DNA of 64,000 nt from an uncultured Prevotellaceae bacterium (GTDB lineage Bacteria > Bacteroidota > Bacteroidia > Bacteroidales > Bacteroidaceae): NCBI GenBank assembly GCA_902768785.1, contig CACXMM010000004.1:1-64000 (forward strand). The letters are read 5' to 3'. The position numbers and the translations under genes are program-made. Each line of letters begins with the position of its first letter. The first letter of the stretch is position 1. The notes beneath the pieces were generated by a model. That model was given only the letters and a program-made list of their open reading frames with translations. It was not told the DNA's origin and did not search any database. Below are positions 35,365-45,222 of the stretch, in pieces.

Positions 35365-37824
35365 ATGAAATGCTTATTCTCAGAACTGGCACTCCTGATG
35401 ATGTCACTGGCTGCCACTGCGCAGCAGCCCATGAGACTGCAGTATGATCAGCCGGCACGTTACTTCGAGGAGTCGTTACCCATCGGGAACGGAAAGATCG
35501 GTGCCCTGCTTTATAGCGGTGCGGATACAGATTCTTTGTATCTGAATGATATCACCCTGTGGACAGGACAGCCTGTTGACCGTAACGAGGATGCGGGGGC
35601 TTCAAAGTGGATTCCTGAGATCCGTCAGGCATTGTTCGATGAAGACTATGCTTTGGCGGATTCGTTACAACACTATGTGCAAGGACATAACTCCCAGTTC
35701 TACCAGCCGCTGGGCATGTTGTATATCGATGACTGTAACACTGGCGGCATCGAAGGCTACTATCGTACACTGAGTCTCGACAGTGCCGTAGCACAGATGA
35801 CCTACAGGCGTGACGGCTTGCGCTATCAGCGCGAATATCTGGCATCGAACCCAGACAAGGTGATGGCTGTGCGACTGACAGCCAACAAGGACAGAGCCAT
35901 CAACGTCAATCTCAGACTCACCTCGCAGGTGCCTCATCATGTCAAGGCCAGTCAGAACCAACTGACCATGCTGGGACATGCCATCGGTGACGAGAAGAAC
36001 AGCATCCATTTCTGCTCTATCCTGCGTGTCGTGAACAAGGGGGGTAGCGTGATGGTATCCGACAGTACCTTGCAACTGCGGGCTGTGGATGAGGCTACCT
36101 TGTACTTTGTGAATGCCACCAGTTTTAATGGCTATGACAAGCATCCCGTGAGTGAGGGAGCCGACTATATCAACGATGCTGCTGATATGGCATGGCATCT
36201 GGTGAACTACACTTATGAGCAGATCCGTGAACGCCATATCAACGACTATCGTCAGTTCTATTCTCGTGTGAAACTGGAGTTGGGTGAGCGTACGGAACAG
36301 ACGGTGGCAGGTCACACCTTCAGCCTCTCCGACGATTACGAGTCGGAGGCGATGACCACCGACGAACTGCTGCGAGCCTACAGCAATGGGCGGCCAAGCA
36401 CCTATCTGGAGACACTCTATTTCCAATACGGGCGCTACCTACTCATCAGTTGCTCACGGACATCAGGTGTTCCTGCGAATCTGCAGGGATTGTGGACCCC
36501 GCATAAATGGTCACCATGGCGCGGCAACTATACCGTGAACATCAACTTGGAGGAGAACTACTGGCCTGCCTTTGCTGCCAATCTTGCTGAGATGGCCATG
36601 CCGTTGGATGATTTCATCAAGGCACTCTCGGAGAATGGACGATATACGGCCAAAAACTACTATGGGATAAACAAAGGCTGGTGCAGCAGTCATAACTCGG
36701 ATATCTGGGCCATGACGAATCCTGTGGGTGAGAAGAATGAGAGTCCGATGTGGGCTAACTGGAACATGGGTGGGGCTTGGTTGGTGAACACGCTATGGGA
36801 CAAATACTTATTTACGCAGGATGAGGATTACCTGAGGCAAACGGCGTTCCCGCTGATGAAGGGGGCGGCGGAGTTCTGTGAGGAGTGGCTTATAGAGAAT
36901 CCCAAGAATCCAGTGGAGCTGATTACTGCACCGAGCACCTCTCCAGAAAATGAGTATATCACGGACAAGGGATACCATGGGGTGACCTGCTATGGAGGAA
37001 CCGCTGATCTAGCCATTATTCGTGAACTGCTCACGAATACCATTGCCGCACATAAAGTCTTGGAAAAACACGATGACACGCAGAACAAATATGGCTTAAT
37101 AGATGATTGCCTTCCCATGCAGATAACAATCAACAGCCTTCACCCCTATACCATTGGAAAGAACGGTGACCTGAACGAGTGGTACTACGACTGGGATGAC
37201 AGAGATCCGCGTCATCGTCACCAGAGCCACCTGATAGGACTATATCCGGGAAGTCATCTGATACAACCTGAACTGCAACAGGCCGCACGACAGACTCTCA
37301 TCCAAAAAGGTGATGAGACGACAGGGTGGAGTACAGGGTGGCGCATCAACCTCTGGGCGCGGCTCCATGATGGAGAGAAGGCATACCAGATCTATCGTAA
37401 GCTGCTAACTGCCGTAGCACCTGAACTGGATAAAACACCAAACTACAATCATGGAGGCGGTACCTACCCCAACCTCTTCGATGCACATCCGCCTTTCCAG
37501 ATCGATGGTAACTTCGGCGGGACGGCAGGTGTCTGCGAGATGTTGCTGCAGAGCCGTTACGATGTGTTGTCCAAGCACTACAATATCGAACTGTTACCAG
37601 CGCTGCCCAAGACATGGGCGTCAGGACGCGTTTCTGGACTCTGTGCCCGTGGCGGCTACGAGATATCCATGAGGTGGCGCAAAGGAAAAGTGATGGAGGT
37701 GACAGTATTCAATCGTTCCGGTGGGAATACACCCGTCACGCTCTCATGTCATGGCACCACCAAAACATTAAAGATCAAACAAGGAAAAACTAAGACCATT
37801 CGATCATGGAACGTATCAGAATGA
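35365..37824 (+). CDS. Secreted GH95 glycosidase (alpha-L-fucosidase or alpha-L-galactosidase type)
   Basis: 819 residues from ATG 35365 (a GTG codon directly upstream is also in frame). Signal peptide (MKCLFSELALLMMSLAATAQ), N-terminal beta domain with the GH95 opening YFEESLPIGNGKIGALLYSG and LYLNDITLWTGQ, an (alpha/alpha)6 barrel with NINLEENYWPAFAANLAEM (near 393), HNSDIWAMTNPVG, WNMGGAWLVNTLWDKY and APSTSPENEY, and a C-terminal beta domain. GH95 enzymes remove fucose or L-galactose from xyloglucan, pectin or host glycans. It overlaps the AraC gene by 4 bp, forming a two-gene unit, so its product may feed the inducer for that regulator. Confidence 0.92.
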   Translation: MKCLFSELALLMMSLAATAQQPMRLQYDQPARYFEESLPIGNGKIGALLYSGADTDSLYLNDITLWTGQPVDRNEDAGASKWIPEIRQALFDEDYALADSLQHYVQGHNSQFYQPLGMLYIDDCNTGGIEGYYRTLSLDSAVAQMTYRRDGLRYQREYLASNPDKVMAVRLTANKDRAINVNLRLTSQVPHHVKASQNQLTMLGHAIGDEKNSIHFCSILRVVNKGGSVMVSDSTLQLRAVDEATLYFVNATSFNGYDKHPVSEGADYINDAADMAWHLVNYTYEQIRERHINDYRQFYSRVKLELGERTEQTVAGHTFSLSDDYESEAMTTDELLRAYSNGRPSTYLETLYFQYGRYLLISCSRTSGVPANLQGLWTPHKWSPWRGNYTVNINLEENYWPAFAANLAEMAMPLDDFIKALSENGRYTAKNYYGINKGWCSSHNSDIWAMTNPVGEKNESPMWANWNMGGAWLVNTLWDKYLFTQDEDYLRQTAFPLMKGAAEFCEEWLIENPKNPVELITAPSTSPENEYITDKGYHGVTCYGGTADLAIIRELLTNTIAAHKVLEKHDDTQNKYGLIDDCLPMQITINSLHPYTIGKNGDLNEWYYDWDDRDPRHRHQSHLIGLYPGSHLIQPELQQAARQTLIQKGDETTGWSTGWRINLWARLHDGEKAYQIYRKLLTAVAPELDKTPNYNHGGGTYPNLFDAHPPFQIDGNFGGTAGVCEMLLQSRYDVLSKHYNIELLPALPKTWASGRVSGLCARGGYEISMRWRKGKVMEVTVFNRSGGNTPVTLSCHGTTKTLKIKQGKTKTIRSWNVSE

Positions 37825-38684
37825 TAGAACTCTCCATCGCGGGAGCCAGAAAGGTGTATCACGGTAGTTACATCGAGGACAGTATCCTCCTCATAGACGA
37901 GTTCGCTCACCTGCCGTTACCAGAAGAGCCTCGCAGGGCAAAATGTATTGTCCTGGGACTGTGCTTACGGGGTAAGGCGCAGTATTCTGTGGATACAGAG
38001 GATCACAATGTAAGGGCGAACGATGCTATCCTGATCAGTGAGGGACAGATTATCGATAACTATATGCTCAGTCCTGATTTCAGCGGCATCGGTATCCTGA
38101 TATCCGCTGATTTCTTCAGTGAGATTATCAAAGGAGTGCACGAACTGTCATCCTTGTTCCTTTTCTCACGCACGCATCCCGTCTTCAGTCTCAACAACAA
38201 AGAGGTGGAAACCATTAAGATGTATTTCACTGCCATCAAACAGAAGGTGGATGATGTTGAGCACCATTTCCGTACGGATGTGGTACGCTCAATCATGATG
38301 ACTATGATCTACGACTTGAGTAATGCGATCTACCGTTTGCAGACGAATAACGATAAGCGACAAACGCGTGCAGAGGCTATTTTCGCCTCTTTCATTCAGT
38401 TGGTGGAACGGCATTTCCGTGCTGAAAGACGTGTAGGATGGTATGCAGAACAGCTTTGTATTACACCGAAGTACTTGTCTGAAACGGTTAAACAGGTGAG
38501 CAGACGGACCCCCAACGAGTGGATCGATAATTATGTGACGCTTGAGGTAAGGGTGCTTCTGAAGAACAGTACGCTGAGTATCAAGGAGATTGCTCAGGCA
38601 CTTCATTTCCCCAATCAGAGTTTCCTTGGGAAGTTTTTCAAGGAACATGTGGGGATGAGTCCTTCGGAGTATAGGAAAAATTGA
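37821..38684 (+). CDS. AraC-family transcription regulator
   Basis: 287 residues when started at 37821, where ATGA forms a 4-bp overlap with the GH95 stop; an ATG at 37806 gives a 19-bp overlap and five more residues. N-terminal cupin-like sensor region (CIVLGLCLRGKAQYSVD, DAILISEGQIIDNYML) and a C-terminal double HTH (about 185-285) with WYAEQLCITPKYLSETVKQVSRRTPNEWI and IKEIAQALHFPNQSFLGKFFKEHVGMSPSEYRK. Likely senses a small molecule and controls the operon with GH95. The inverted repeat at 35331 is a candidate site. Confidence 0.9.
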   Translation: MIELSIAGARKVYHGSYIEDSILLIDEFAHLPLPEEPRRAKCIVLGLCLRGKAQYSVDTEDHNVRANDAILISEGQIIDNYMLSPDFSGIGILISADFFSEIIKGVHELSSLFLFSRTHPVFSLNNKEVETIKMYFTAIKQKVDDVEHHFRTDVVRSIMMTMIYDLSNAIYRLQTNNDKRQTRAEAIFASFIQLVERHFRAERRVGWYAEQLCITPKYLSETVKQVSRRTPNEWIDNYVTLEVRVLLKNSTLSIKEIAQALHFPNQSFLGKFFKEHVGMSPSEYRKN

Positions 38685-38729
38685 AGAATTGAAAAATTGA
38701 AGAATTGAAGGATTGAAGAATTGAAGGGG
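38682..38729. repeat. 8-bp tandem repeat starting in the AraC stop codon
   Basis: Six consecutive octamers TGAAGAAT, TGAAAAAT, TGAAGAAT, TGAAGGAT, TGAAGAAT, TGAAGGGG. The TGA of the first unit is the AraC stop. It fills the gap to the end of the convergent DUF3109 gene at 38736. Confidence 0.85.
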
Positions 38730-38735
38730 GATAGA

Positions 38736-39359
38736 TTATTGGGGTGAGGAAGAGAGGAGCTGGGATGCCAGATCACACAGTTCATCATACCACTCCTTCC
38801 CAAAGCGTTGAATCAGGGGTTCTTTCAGAAAACGATAAACGGGAATCTGCAGTTCTCGTCCTTTGTCGCGGGCACATTTGCAGATATCCCATTTGTTGTA
38901 GTTCAGCCCAATCAGGTTATTACTGAAACATTTCACTCGGATAGGGTAGAGAGCACAGCTGATGGGTTTGCAGAAGGATGTCTTACCATTACGAAAAGCT
39001 TTCTCCAAGGCACAGAGGCAGCAGCTACTGATTGTGCCGCCTTCAGGATTGTCAATATCCCCATAGCAGGTAAACACACAATCTTTGCCGTTAACAATAC
39101 TGGTCACCAGGTCTCCTTCCACATCTGTGTAGGCAACACCCTGCTTGTCAACGATGGCTTGTGCTGAAGCTGACAGATCGCTCCATACCAGGTCTAGCAC
39201 ATTCTCTATCTCCATCACCTCGTCGAGTGTGACAGGTGCACCTGCATCTCCTTCCACACAACAAGCTCCTTTGCAAACGCTCAGATCACAGCAGAACATC
39301 TCTGTTAGAATCTCTGATGAGAGGAGCACGTCACCTACTTGAAGGATGGGGGGAAGCAT
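38736..39359 (-). CDS. DUF3109-family cysteine-rich protein
   Basis: 207 residues from ATG 39359 (MLPPILQVGD, a common start for this family); the frame continues upstream but that part is low-complexity intergenic sequence. Conserved cysteines CCDLSVCKGACCVEGDAGAP, CVFTCYGD, SSCCLCALEKA, CKPISCALYPIR and CKCARDKG suggest metal binding, likely Fe-S or zinc. Biochemical role unknown. Last gene of the DUF853-ung-DUF3109 run. Confidence 0.88.
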   Translation of the reverse strand: MLPPILQVGDVLLSSEILTEMFCCDLSVCKGACCVEGDAGAPVTLDEVMEIENVLDLVWSDLSASAQAIVDKQGVAYTDVEGDLVTSIVNGKDCVFTCYGDIDNPEGGTISSCCLCALEKAFRNGKTSFCKPISCALYPIRVKCFSNNLIGLNYNKWDICKCARDKGRELQIPVYRFLKEPLIQRFGKEWYDELCDLASQLLSSSPQ

Positions 39360-39367
39360 GTTTGGAT

Positions 39368-39388
39368 TGATAATTGACAATTGATAAT
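39368..39388. repeat. 7-bp tandem repeat between ung and DUF3109
   Basis: TGATAAT, TGACAAT, TGATAAT. It lies in the 44-bp intercistronic gap and has the same character as the other junction repeats in this window. Confidence 0.6.
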
Positions 39389-39403
39389 TGGTTGGGGGAG
39401 GAC

Positions 39404-40069
39404 TTACCAGTTGATGGGGGTGAGGCCGTTCTGTTCGAGATAGGCATTGCAGCGGGAGAACTGATGCTGTCCAAACCATCCACCGCGGTTAGCACTCAAG
39501 GGAGAAGGGTGGACGGATTCCAGGACGAGATTCTTCTCTTTGTTGATCATATAGGCCTTGCCACGGGCATACCCGCCCCAGAGCATGTACACCAGATGGT
39601 CGCGTTGCGTGGCGAGGGCTTTGATAGCCGCATCGGTGAAGGTCTGCCATCCTAAGCGTGCATGACTGTTTGCTTGATGGGCTCTCACCGTGAGGGTAGC
39701 GTTCAGCAGCAGCACTCCTTGTTCTGCCCAGCGCGTGAGGTTACCACTTGTGGGCATCGGAGTACCGAGATCGTCTTGAATCTCCTTGAAGATATTCTGG
39801 AGGGAAGGTGGAAATAGCACACCGTCCTGTACTGAGAAACTCAGTCCGTGGGCTTGTCCTGGCTCATGATAGGGATCCTGTCCGATAATCACCACCTTCA
39901 CCTGGTTGAAAGGGCACAGGTTGAAGGCGTTGAAGATCAGACGTCCTGGCGGATAGCAGACGCCCTGCCGGTATTCCTGCCGCACGGCATCAGTTAGCAG
40001 TGTGAAGTAAGGCTTCTCAAACTCTTCGTGGAGGTGAGCCTTCCATGAGGCTTCTATTTGTACGTCCAT
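39404..40069 (-). CDS. ung: Uracil-DNA glycosylase
   Basis: 221 residues. Family 1 motifs intact: GQDPYHEPGQAHGLSFSV (catalytic Asp and water-activating loop, near residue 62), LLLNATLTVRAHQANSH, and HPSPLSANRGGWFGQHQFSRCN (DNA-intercalating leucine loop). It removes uracil from DNA to start base excision repair. Six bases downstream of DUF853 and likely in its operon. Confidence 0.97.
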   Translation of the reverse strand: MDVQIEASWKAHLHEEFEKPYFTLLTDAVRQEYRQGVCYPPGRLIFNAFNLCPFNQVKVVIIGQDPYHEPGQAHGLSFSVQDGVLFPPSLQNIFKEIQDDLGTPMPTSGNLTRWAEQGVLLLNATLTVRAHQANSHARLGWQTFTDAAIKALATQRDHLVYMLWGGYARGKAYMINKEKNLVLESVHPSPLSANRGGWFGQHQFSRCNAYLEQNGLTPINW

Positions 40070-40075
40070 GGCACC

Positions 40076-41662
40076 TTACTTCGTCAGGTTCCCTAAGATA
40101 TCGCGTGTCAGTTCCTTGGTGATGGTTCGGGTAGCGGCCGACGTGGCGTTCTTCACCACTTTCTCCTTGGCGGAGGTCTTACTCTTCGTAGTCTTTCCCG
40201 ATACCTTATTACTTACGTAAGTACCGAGGATGGTGGCTAAGGTGGAGGTGACTGCAGTCATCACGGCTTTCCATACCTTACTCATCATTCCGGCTTTCTT
40301 CTTTCCTTTGGCTTCTTTCTCTTCTTCTTTCTCTGTAGCCTTCGCCTCCTCTTCCTGTGCGGCAATGGCAGCTTGTTCCTCTGCCTCTTTCATTAAGATC
40401 TCATAAGCACTCTCCCGATCGACAGGTGTGTCGTATTTACCATAGATTCTACTCTGCTTGATCAGGTCAAGACGTTGTCCCTCAGTGATGGCACCGATCT
40501 GCGACAAAGGGAAGAGAATTTTGGCGCGCTCCACCATGTTGGGAGCACCTTTCTCGTCGAGGAAGCTCACCAGGGCCTCACCCGTTTCCAAGTTCATGAT
40601 GGCTTCATCGGTCTTGAACGAGGGATTGGCGCGGAAGGTGTCAGCAGCAGTCTTCACAGCCTTCTGGTCTTTCGGAGTATAGGCACGCAGGGCATGCTGC
40701 ACGCGGTTTCCTAACTGTCCGAGGATAACCTCAGGAATATCCGTAGGACTCTGTGTGATGAAATAGATACCCACGCCTTTCGAACGGATCAGACGAATCA
40801 CCTGCTCGATCTTGTCGAGCAGTGCCTTGGATGTCCCCTCGAACAACATGTGTGCCTCGTCGAAGAAGAACACAAGCTTCGGCAACGGAAGGTCACCTAC
40901 TTCAGGGAGGGTGGAGTAGAGTTCACTAAGCAGCCACAACAGAAAAGTGGAATACAACTTCGGTTGCATCATCAGTTTGTCGGCTGCTAGCACATTCATC
41001 ACACCCTTGCCGCCCTCTGTCTGCATCAGGTCGTAGATATCGAACGACGGCTCACCGAAGAATTTATCTGCTCCCTGTGCTTCCAACTGCAACAAAGCAC
41101 GCTGGATAGCACCTACTGAGGCTGCAGTGATATTACCGTATTTGGTCGTGTAGTCCTTGGCATTCTTGGATACGAAGTCAAGCATTGAACGAAGGTCTTT
41201 GAGATCAAGAATCATCAGTCCGCGCTCATCAGCAATGCGGAACACGATGTTCAACACACCGTCTTGTGTCTCGTTCAACTGTAGCAGTCGTGACAACAGC
41301 TGGGGTCCCATTTGTGAGACCGTGGCGCGCATGGGATGTCCCTGTTCTCCATAGACATCGAAGAGCCGGACGGGACAGCTTTGGAACTCGGGATTCTCAA
41401 TGCCGAACTCTGGCAGTCGTTTCTCGATAAAACCACTCATCTTACCCACTTGAGAGATGCCGGAGAGGTCGCCTTTCATGTCGGCCATGAAACAGGGCAC
41501 ACCTGCCTGGCAGAACGATTCGGCCATCACCTGCAGGGTGACAGTCTTACCTGTACCTGTGGCTCCCGCTATCAGTCCGTGGCGGTTGGCCATTTTCCCG
41601 TTGATTGTCAGTGCTCCTTCCGAGCAGTGGGCAATATATAGCCCGTGTTCCTTGTCGTACAT
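40076..41662 (-). CDS. DUF853-family HerA-like ATPase
   Basis: 528 residues. Walker [10 protein letters not shown] near residue 32-40 and Walker [14 protein letters not shown] near 262. The core is a FtsK/HerA-like P-loop ATPase with [17 protein letters not shown] and an Arg-rich [15 protein letters not shown] segment. The C-terminal 110 residues are a Lys/Glu-rich coil followed by a small Ala/Thr-rich, possibly membrane-associating helix ([21 protein letters not shown]) and a basic tail. Family function is not established; translocation on DNA is suspected. Here it heads an operon with ung, hinting at a DNA maintenance role. Confidence 0.9.
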   Translation of the reverse strand: MYDKEHGLYIAHCSEGALTINGKMANRHGLIAGATGTGKTVTLQVMAESFCQAGVPCFMADMKGDLSGISQVGKMSGFIEKRLPEFGIENPEFQSCPVRLFDVYGEQGHPMRATVSQMGPQLLSRLLQLNETQDGVLNIVFRIADERGLMILDLKDLRSMLDFVSKNAKDYTTKYGNITAASVGAIQRALLQLEAQGADKFFGEPSFDIYDLMQTEGGKGVMNVLAADKLMMQPKLYSTFLLWLLSELYSTLPEVGDLPLPKLVFFFDEAHMLFEGTSKALLDKIEQVIRLIRSKGVGIYFITQSPTDIPEVILGQLGNRVQHALRAYTPKDQKAVKTAADTFRANPSFKTDEAIMNLETGEALVSFLDEKGAPNMVERAKILFPLSQIGAITEGQRLDLIKQSRIYGKYDTPVDRESAYEILMKEAEEQAAIAAQEEEAKATEKEEEKEAKGKKKAGMMSKVWKAVMTAVTSTLATILGTYVSNKVSGKTTKSKTSAKEKVVKNATSAATRTITKELTRDILGNLTK

Positions 41663-41722
41663 ATCGGTTGTTTTTGATGATTTCTGTCAGATGAGTATGA
41701 GAGGACATACTATTTCCGAGGG

Positions 41723-41754
41723 CAAAGATACGATTATTCTTTGACATTTCCAAA
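41723..41754 (-). promoter_or_regulatory. Promoter of the DUF853-ung-DUF3109 operon
   Basis: On the minus strand TTTG (41754-41751), 20 bp, TATCTTTG (41730-41723). Full consensus, about 54 nt leader. Confidence 0.72.
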
Positions 41755-42204
41755 GGATTGTGATCCTTTTTAAGGCAGCCTGTTAGTAGAACAAGGAAAC
41801 TTTCATTCTCGTCTTTGTTAATTAGATTTAAATCTGTGATTCCGTGATGCAAGAACCTCCTGTCTTTTGTGTTAGTATGATAAACGAAATCAAATTATAG
41901 AAAGAAGATGAAGAAAACATGGATGCTATTGGCTATTGTATATGATCAGGAAGGAAAAGAGTTATGCCACTAGGATCATGTGGCTAGAGGAGGTTAAATT
42001 GATCATAGGAAAGTTCCTTTGATACAGCTATACTTCTATTCATAGTTTTTTCTACAGGAGTGTCTATTCAATACTTCAAGACAAAGTATTTGTTTATTCT
42101 GAACACAGAAACTCAGAGACACAGAGAAAAAGCATGTGCTTAAAAAATTCTCTGTATCTCTGAGTCTCTGTATTCAATTCTTCAAACCTTGGCGTTTTTA
42201 ATGA
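41755..42204. other. Gene-free gap between DUF853 and gpmI
   Basis: No convincing gene. It holds a small dyad AATACTT/AAAGTATT near 42070-42090 and the long hairpin at 42101-42175. An ATG at 41908 opens 21 codons beginning like a signal peptide (MKKTWMLLAIV) and then stops; at most a decayed gene start. Confidence 0.6.
42101..42175. repeat. Long intergenic hairpin downstream of gpmI
   Basis: Arms 42101-42128 and 42148-42175 are 28 bp each with three mismatches (GAACACAGAAACTCAGAGAC pairs with GTCTCTGTATTC-type sequence), around a loop that itself holds AAGCA-TG-TGCTT. It is 30 bp past the gpmI stop on the minus strand and could end or stabilise that message. Confidence 0.75.
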
Positions 42205-43725
42205 TTAATCGCTGATCAGGCACTCACCCGTCATGTCGCTGGGCTGCTCCAACCCCATGATATGCAGGATGGAGGGAGCAACGTCTGCCAGACGACCGTC
42301 TTTGACGGTGGCAGAGTTGTTGTTGGTGACATAGATGAACGGAACGGGATTCAGTGAGTGAGCGGTATTCGGCGTTCCATCGGGGTTGATGGCATTGTCG
42401 GCATTACCGTGGTCGGCAATGATGATAGCCTCATAGTCGTTGGCCTTGGCAGCCTCAATCACTTCCTTTACACAGTGGTCAACGGCCCATACAGCCTTTG
42501 CAATGGCGTTATAGACACCTGTATGACCCACCATGTCACCATTGGCGAAGTTCACCACGATGAAGTCGTATTCCTGTGTATTGATAGCACCTACCAGCTT
42601 ATCCTTCACCTCATAGGCACTCATCTCTGGCTTCAGGTCGTAGGTGGCCACCTTCGGAGAGGGAACGAGGATACGGTCCTCACCCTCGAACGGAGCCTCA
42701 CGACCGCCGTTGAAGAAGAAGGTCACATGGGCATATTTTTCTGTCTCAGCTGTGTGCAGCTGTTTCTTACCCTGCTTGGAGAGGTATTCACCCAGCGTGT
42801 TCTCTACGTTCTCCTTGGGGAAGAGGATATGAACACCCTTGAAGTTAGCATCATAGGGAGTCATGCAGTAGTACTGCAGACCGGGTATGGTGTGCATTCC
42901 CTGCTCAGGCATATCCTCCTGCGTCAGTGCGATGGTCATCTCCTTGGCACGGTCGTTACGGAAATTGATGAAGATCACCACGTCGCCCTCTTCGATGCAA
43001 CCGTTCACGCTGGCGTTGTGGATAGGCTTGATGAACTCATCAGTAACACCGTCATCATAGCTCTCCTGCATAGCCTGAACCATATCGGTGGCCTGCTTAC
43101 CAGTACCATTTACAATCAGGTCGTAACCTTCCTTCACACGCTCCCAGCGCTTGTCGCGGTCCATGGCGTAGAAACGACCCACGATAGAAGCAATGGCTGC
43201 ATCATTGTCGGCGCACACCTTACTTACCTGCTCAATGAAACCCTTACCAGAGTGGGGGTCAGTGTCACGGCCGTCCATGTAGCAGTGTACGAACAGCTGG
43301 TTCTTCAAGCCATACGCCTTACCAATCTCGATGAGCTTGAAAAGATGATCGAGGCTGGAGTGTACTCCACCGTCAGAGGTCAGACCCATTAGGTGCAGTT
43401 TCTTGTTGTTTTCCTTGGCATAAGTATAGGCAGCCTTCACCTGCGGGTTCTCCATGATGGAGCCATCCTTACAGGCTCGGTTGATCTTCACCAGGTCCTG
43501 ATAGACAATGCGACCGGCACCGATATTCAGGTGGCCTACTTCTGAGTTACCCATCTGACCATCGGGCAGACCCACGTCTTCTCCACTGGCCATCAACTGT
43601 GAGTGAGCGCTCACTGCTGTCAGGTAATCTAAATACGGGGTTGGTGTGTTGTAGATCACGTCTCCCTTACCATGTTGTCCGATTCCCCATCCGTCGAGAA
43701 TCATCAATAATGCTTTCTTTGCCAT
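42205..43725 (-). CDS. gpmI: 2,3-bisphosphoglycerate-independent phosphoglycerate mutase
   Basis: 506 residues, normal length. Alkaline-phosphatase-like metal enzyme: catalytic serine in [17 protein letters not shown] (near residue 63), [24 protein letters not shown], and the metal-binding [11 protein letters not shown] and [11 protein letters not shown]. It interconverts 3- and 2-phosphoglycerate in glycolysis and gluconeogenesis. Stands alone, divergent from the CE15-like gene. Confidence 0.97.
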   Translation of the reverse strand: MAKKALLMILDGWGIGQHGKGDVIYNTPTPYLDYLTAVSAHSQLMASGEDVGLPDGQMGNSEVGHLNIGAGRIVYQDLVKINRACKDGSIMENPQVKAAYTYAKENNKKLHLMGLTSDGGVHSSLDHLFKLIEIGKAYGLKNQLFVHCYMDGRDTDPHSGKGFIEQVSKVCADNDAAIASIVGRFYAMDRDKRWERVKEGYDLIVNGTGKQATDMVQAMQESYDDGVTDEFIKPIHNASVNGCIEEGDVVIFINFRNDRAKEMTIALTQEDMPEQGMHTIPGLQYYCMTPYDANFKGVHILFPKENVENTLGEYLSKQGKKQLHTAETEKYAHVTFFFNGGREAPFEGEDRILVPSPKVATYDLKPEMSAYEVKDKLVGAINTQEYDFIVVNFANGDMVGHTGVYNAIAKAVWAVDHCVKEVIEAAKANDYEAIIIADHGNADNAINPDGTPNTAHSLNPVPFIYVTNNNSATVKDGRLADVAPSILHIMGLEQPSDMTGECLISD

Positions 43726-43765
43726 AATGTATATTTATTTTTTAGTCTTTATTCTTTCCAAGCTG

Positions 43766-43797
43766 CAAAGGTAGTGAAAATGAGTGAAATAAGGAAA
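43766..43797 (-). promoter_or_regulatory. Likely promoter of gpmI
   Basis: TACCTTTG on the minus strand (43773-43766), with TTTC 20 bp further out (43797-43794). The -33 element is imperfect. Confidence 0.5.
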
Positions 43798-43969
43798 TGA
43801 AAAGGGGATAATTTGAAGAAATAGGGCATTGCTACCCTTGAAAATCATCATTTTTAGTGATTGTTTTCATTTTCCCAGACTGATTTGAACGGTATTTCAA
43901 GAATAATTCGTAACTTAGCGGTCGAATCTTTTCATCAAACGACTATTCATTCAATAAAACAGTATAAAC

Positions 43970-45199
43970 ATGTGGAGAAGAACTATGGGAGTCGTGGCGG
44001 CATGTATGACCATGTTGGCGGCTCAAGCGCAGAAGAACATCCCTTTGGTGTATGAAGTAGAGAACACGGGAAATAACTTCAAGGCACCTGCCATGCCTGG
44101 TTATGACGGACTGCGGGAATGCCGTTCGCTGACTGATCCGTTGGAATGGTCTAACGGGAAAGGCAGGGTAAAGAAATTCAAGCAGTGGGAACGCCGCAGG
44201 AACGAGATTGCCGCTGAGATCCAGCACTATGGCATCGGACAGAAACCCGCTGTTGACCGGAAACAGGTGGCAGCACACATGAGTGGCGACACCCTTTTCG
44301 TGGATGTCACCGTGAACGGGGAGACCTTACATCTGCAATCTACCATCATGTATCCGAAGGAGGGCAAGGCACCGTATGCCTTGATGATCGGCACCAGTAT
44401 GATGTCATTGCCGCGACAACTCTTTACAGGGAAGAATATCGCCATCATGACGTTCCATGAGAAGCAGGTGAACGACTACGGACAGTTCGGAAGACATCAT
44501 GAACGGGGAGAGCACAACTTCGATCGTCTCTATCCGGCTCTGAAGGACAATGGTGCCTACAGTGAGTGGGCTTGGGGATTGAGTCGCCTCCTTGACGGAT
44601 TGGAGATCGTGGGCGAGGCCCGTACCAAGATCGACATGAAGCATATCGGTGTGACTGGTTGTTCGTATGCGGGGAAGATGGCGCTGATGTGCGGCGCCTT
44701 TGATGAGCGCATTGCCCTGACGATTGCCCAGGAGCCCGGCGGTGGCGGTGCAGCAGCCTGGCGCGTGTCGCATACTTTACAGGAAGTAGAGAGTCTGGAA
44801 CGTACTGACTACCACTGGTTCCAGGAGAGCATGCGCGAGACATTCTCTGGTGACAGTGTCTATCGGATGCCCTACGATCATCATGAGCTGTGTGCGATGG
44901 TTTGCCCGCGTGCCTTGCTGATGCTCGGTAATCCCGATTACAAATGGTTAGCTGATGAGGCGGGCTATGTGTCGATGAATGCGGCCAGACGGGTATGGGA
45001 GCAATTCGGTATTGCCGACCGTGTTGGCTATTCCATCGTTGATAAGCATGGGCATTGTCAACTGCCGGAATCACAATACCCTGAGGTATCTGCCTTTATC
45101 GATCGTTTCCTGTTAGGGAAAGATGCCGATACAAAGAATATCCAGGTGGCCCCGATGTTTAAAGACAAGGTTGACTTGGGCCGTTGGATAAAGTTTTAA
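43970..45199 (+). CDS. Secreted CE15-like (glucuronoyl esterase) alpha/beta hydrolase
   Basis: 409 residues with a signal peptide (MWRRTMGVVAACMTMLAAQAQ). An alpha/beta hydrolase whose central region, GVTGCSYAGKMALMCGAFDERIALTIAQEPGGGGAAAWR (quoted here only as landmarks: GCSYAGK near residue 230, AQEPGGGGAAAW near 250), matches CE15 glucuronoyl esterases; the His of the triad is probably in DKHGHCQLP (near 361). CE15 enzymes cut ester bonds between glucuronic acid of xylan and lignin alcohols. The usual GCSRxGK has Arg after the nucleophile; here it is Tyr. Whether it belongs with the locus that follows is unclear: 60 bp and a probable promoter separate them. Confidence 0.78.
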   Translation: MWRRTMGVVAACMTMLAAQAQKNIPLVYEVENTGNNFKAPAMPGYDGLRECRSLTDPLEWSNGKGRVKKFKQWERRRNEIAAEIQHYGIGQKPAVDRKQVAAHMSGDTLFVDVTVNGETLHLQSTIMYPKEGKAPYALMIGTSMMSLPRQLFTGKNIAIMTFHEKQVNDYGQFGRHHERGEHNFDRLYPALKDNGAYSEWAWGLSRLLDGLEIVGEARTKIDMKHIGVTGCSYAGKMALMCGAFDERIALTIAQEPGGGGAAAWRVSHTLQEVESLERTDYHWFQESMRETFSGDSVYRMPYDHHELCAMVCPRALLMLGNPDYKWLADEAGYVSMNAARRVWEQFGIADRVGYSIVDKHGHCQLPESQYPEVSAFIDRFLLGKDADTKNIQVAPMFKDKVDLGRWIKF

Positions 45200-45216
45200 A
45201 TGATAGGTTACATTTG
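45184..45216 (+). promoter_or_regulatory. Possible promoter of the transketolase operon
   Basis: TACATTTG (45209-45216) matches TAnnTTTG; the nearest TTG is 22 bp upstream (45184-45186), slightly far. Predicted transcription start is at the foot of the hairpin at 45223. Confidence 0.45.
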
Positions 45217-45222
45217 ACAGGA

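Noticed and set aside
41908-41973. Short frame beginning MKKTWMLLAIV
   Set aside because: Only 21 codons; at most a decayed signal peptide. Too little to call a pseudogene.
42358-43392. 344-codon open frame opposite gpmI
   Set aside because: Shadow of gpmI, whose motifs are intact over the same stretch.
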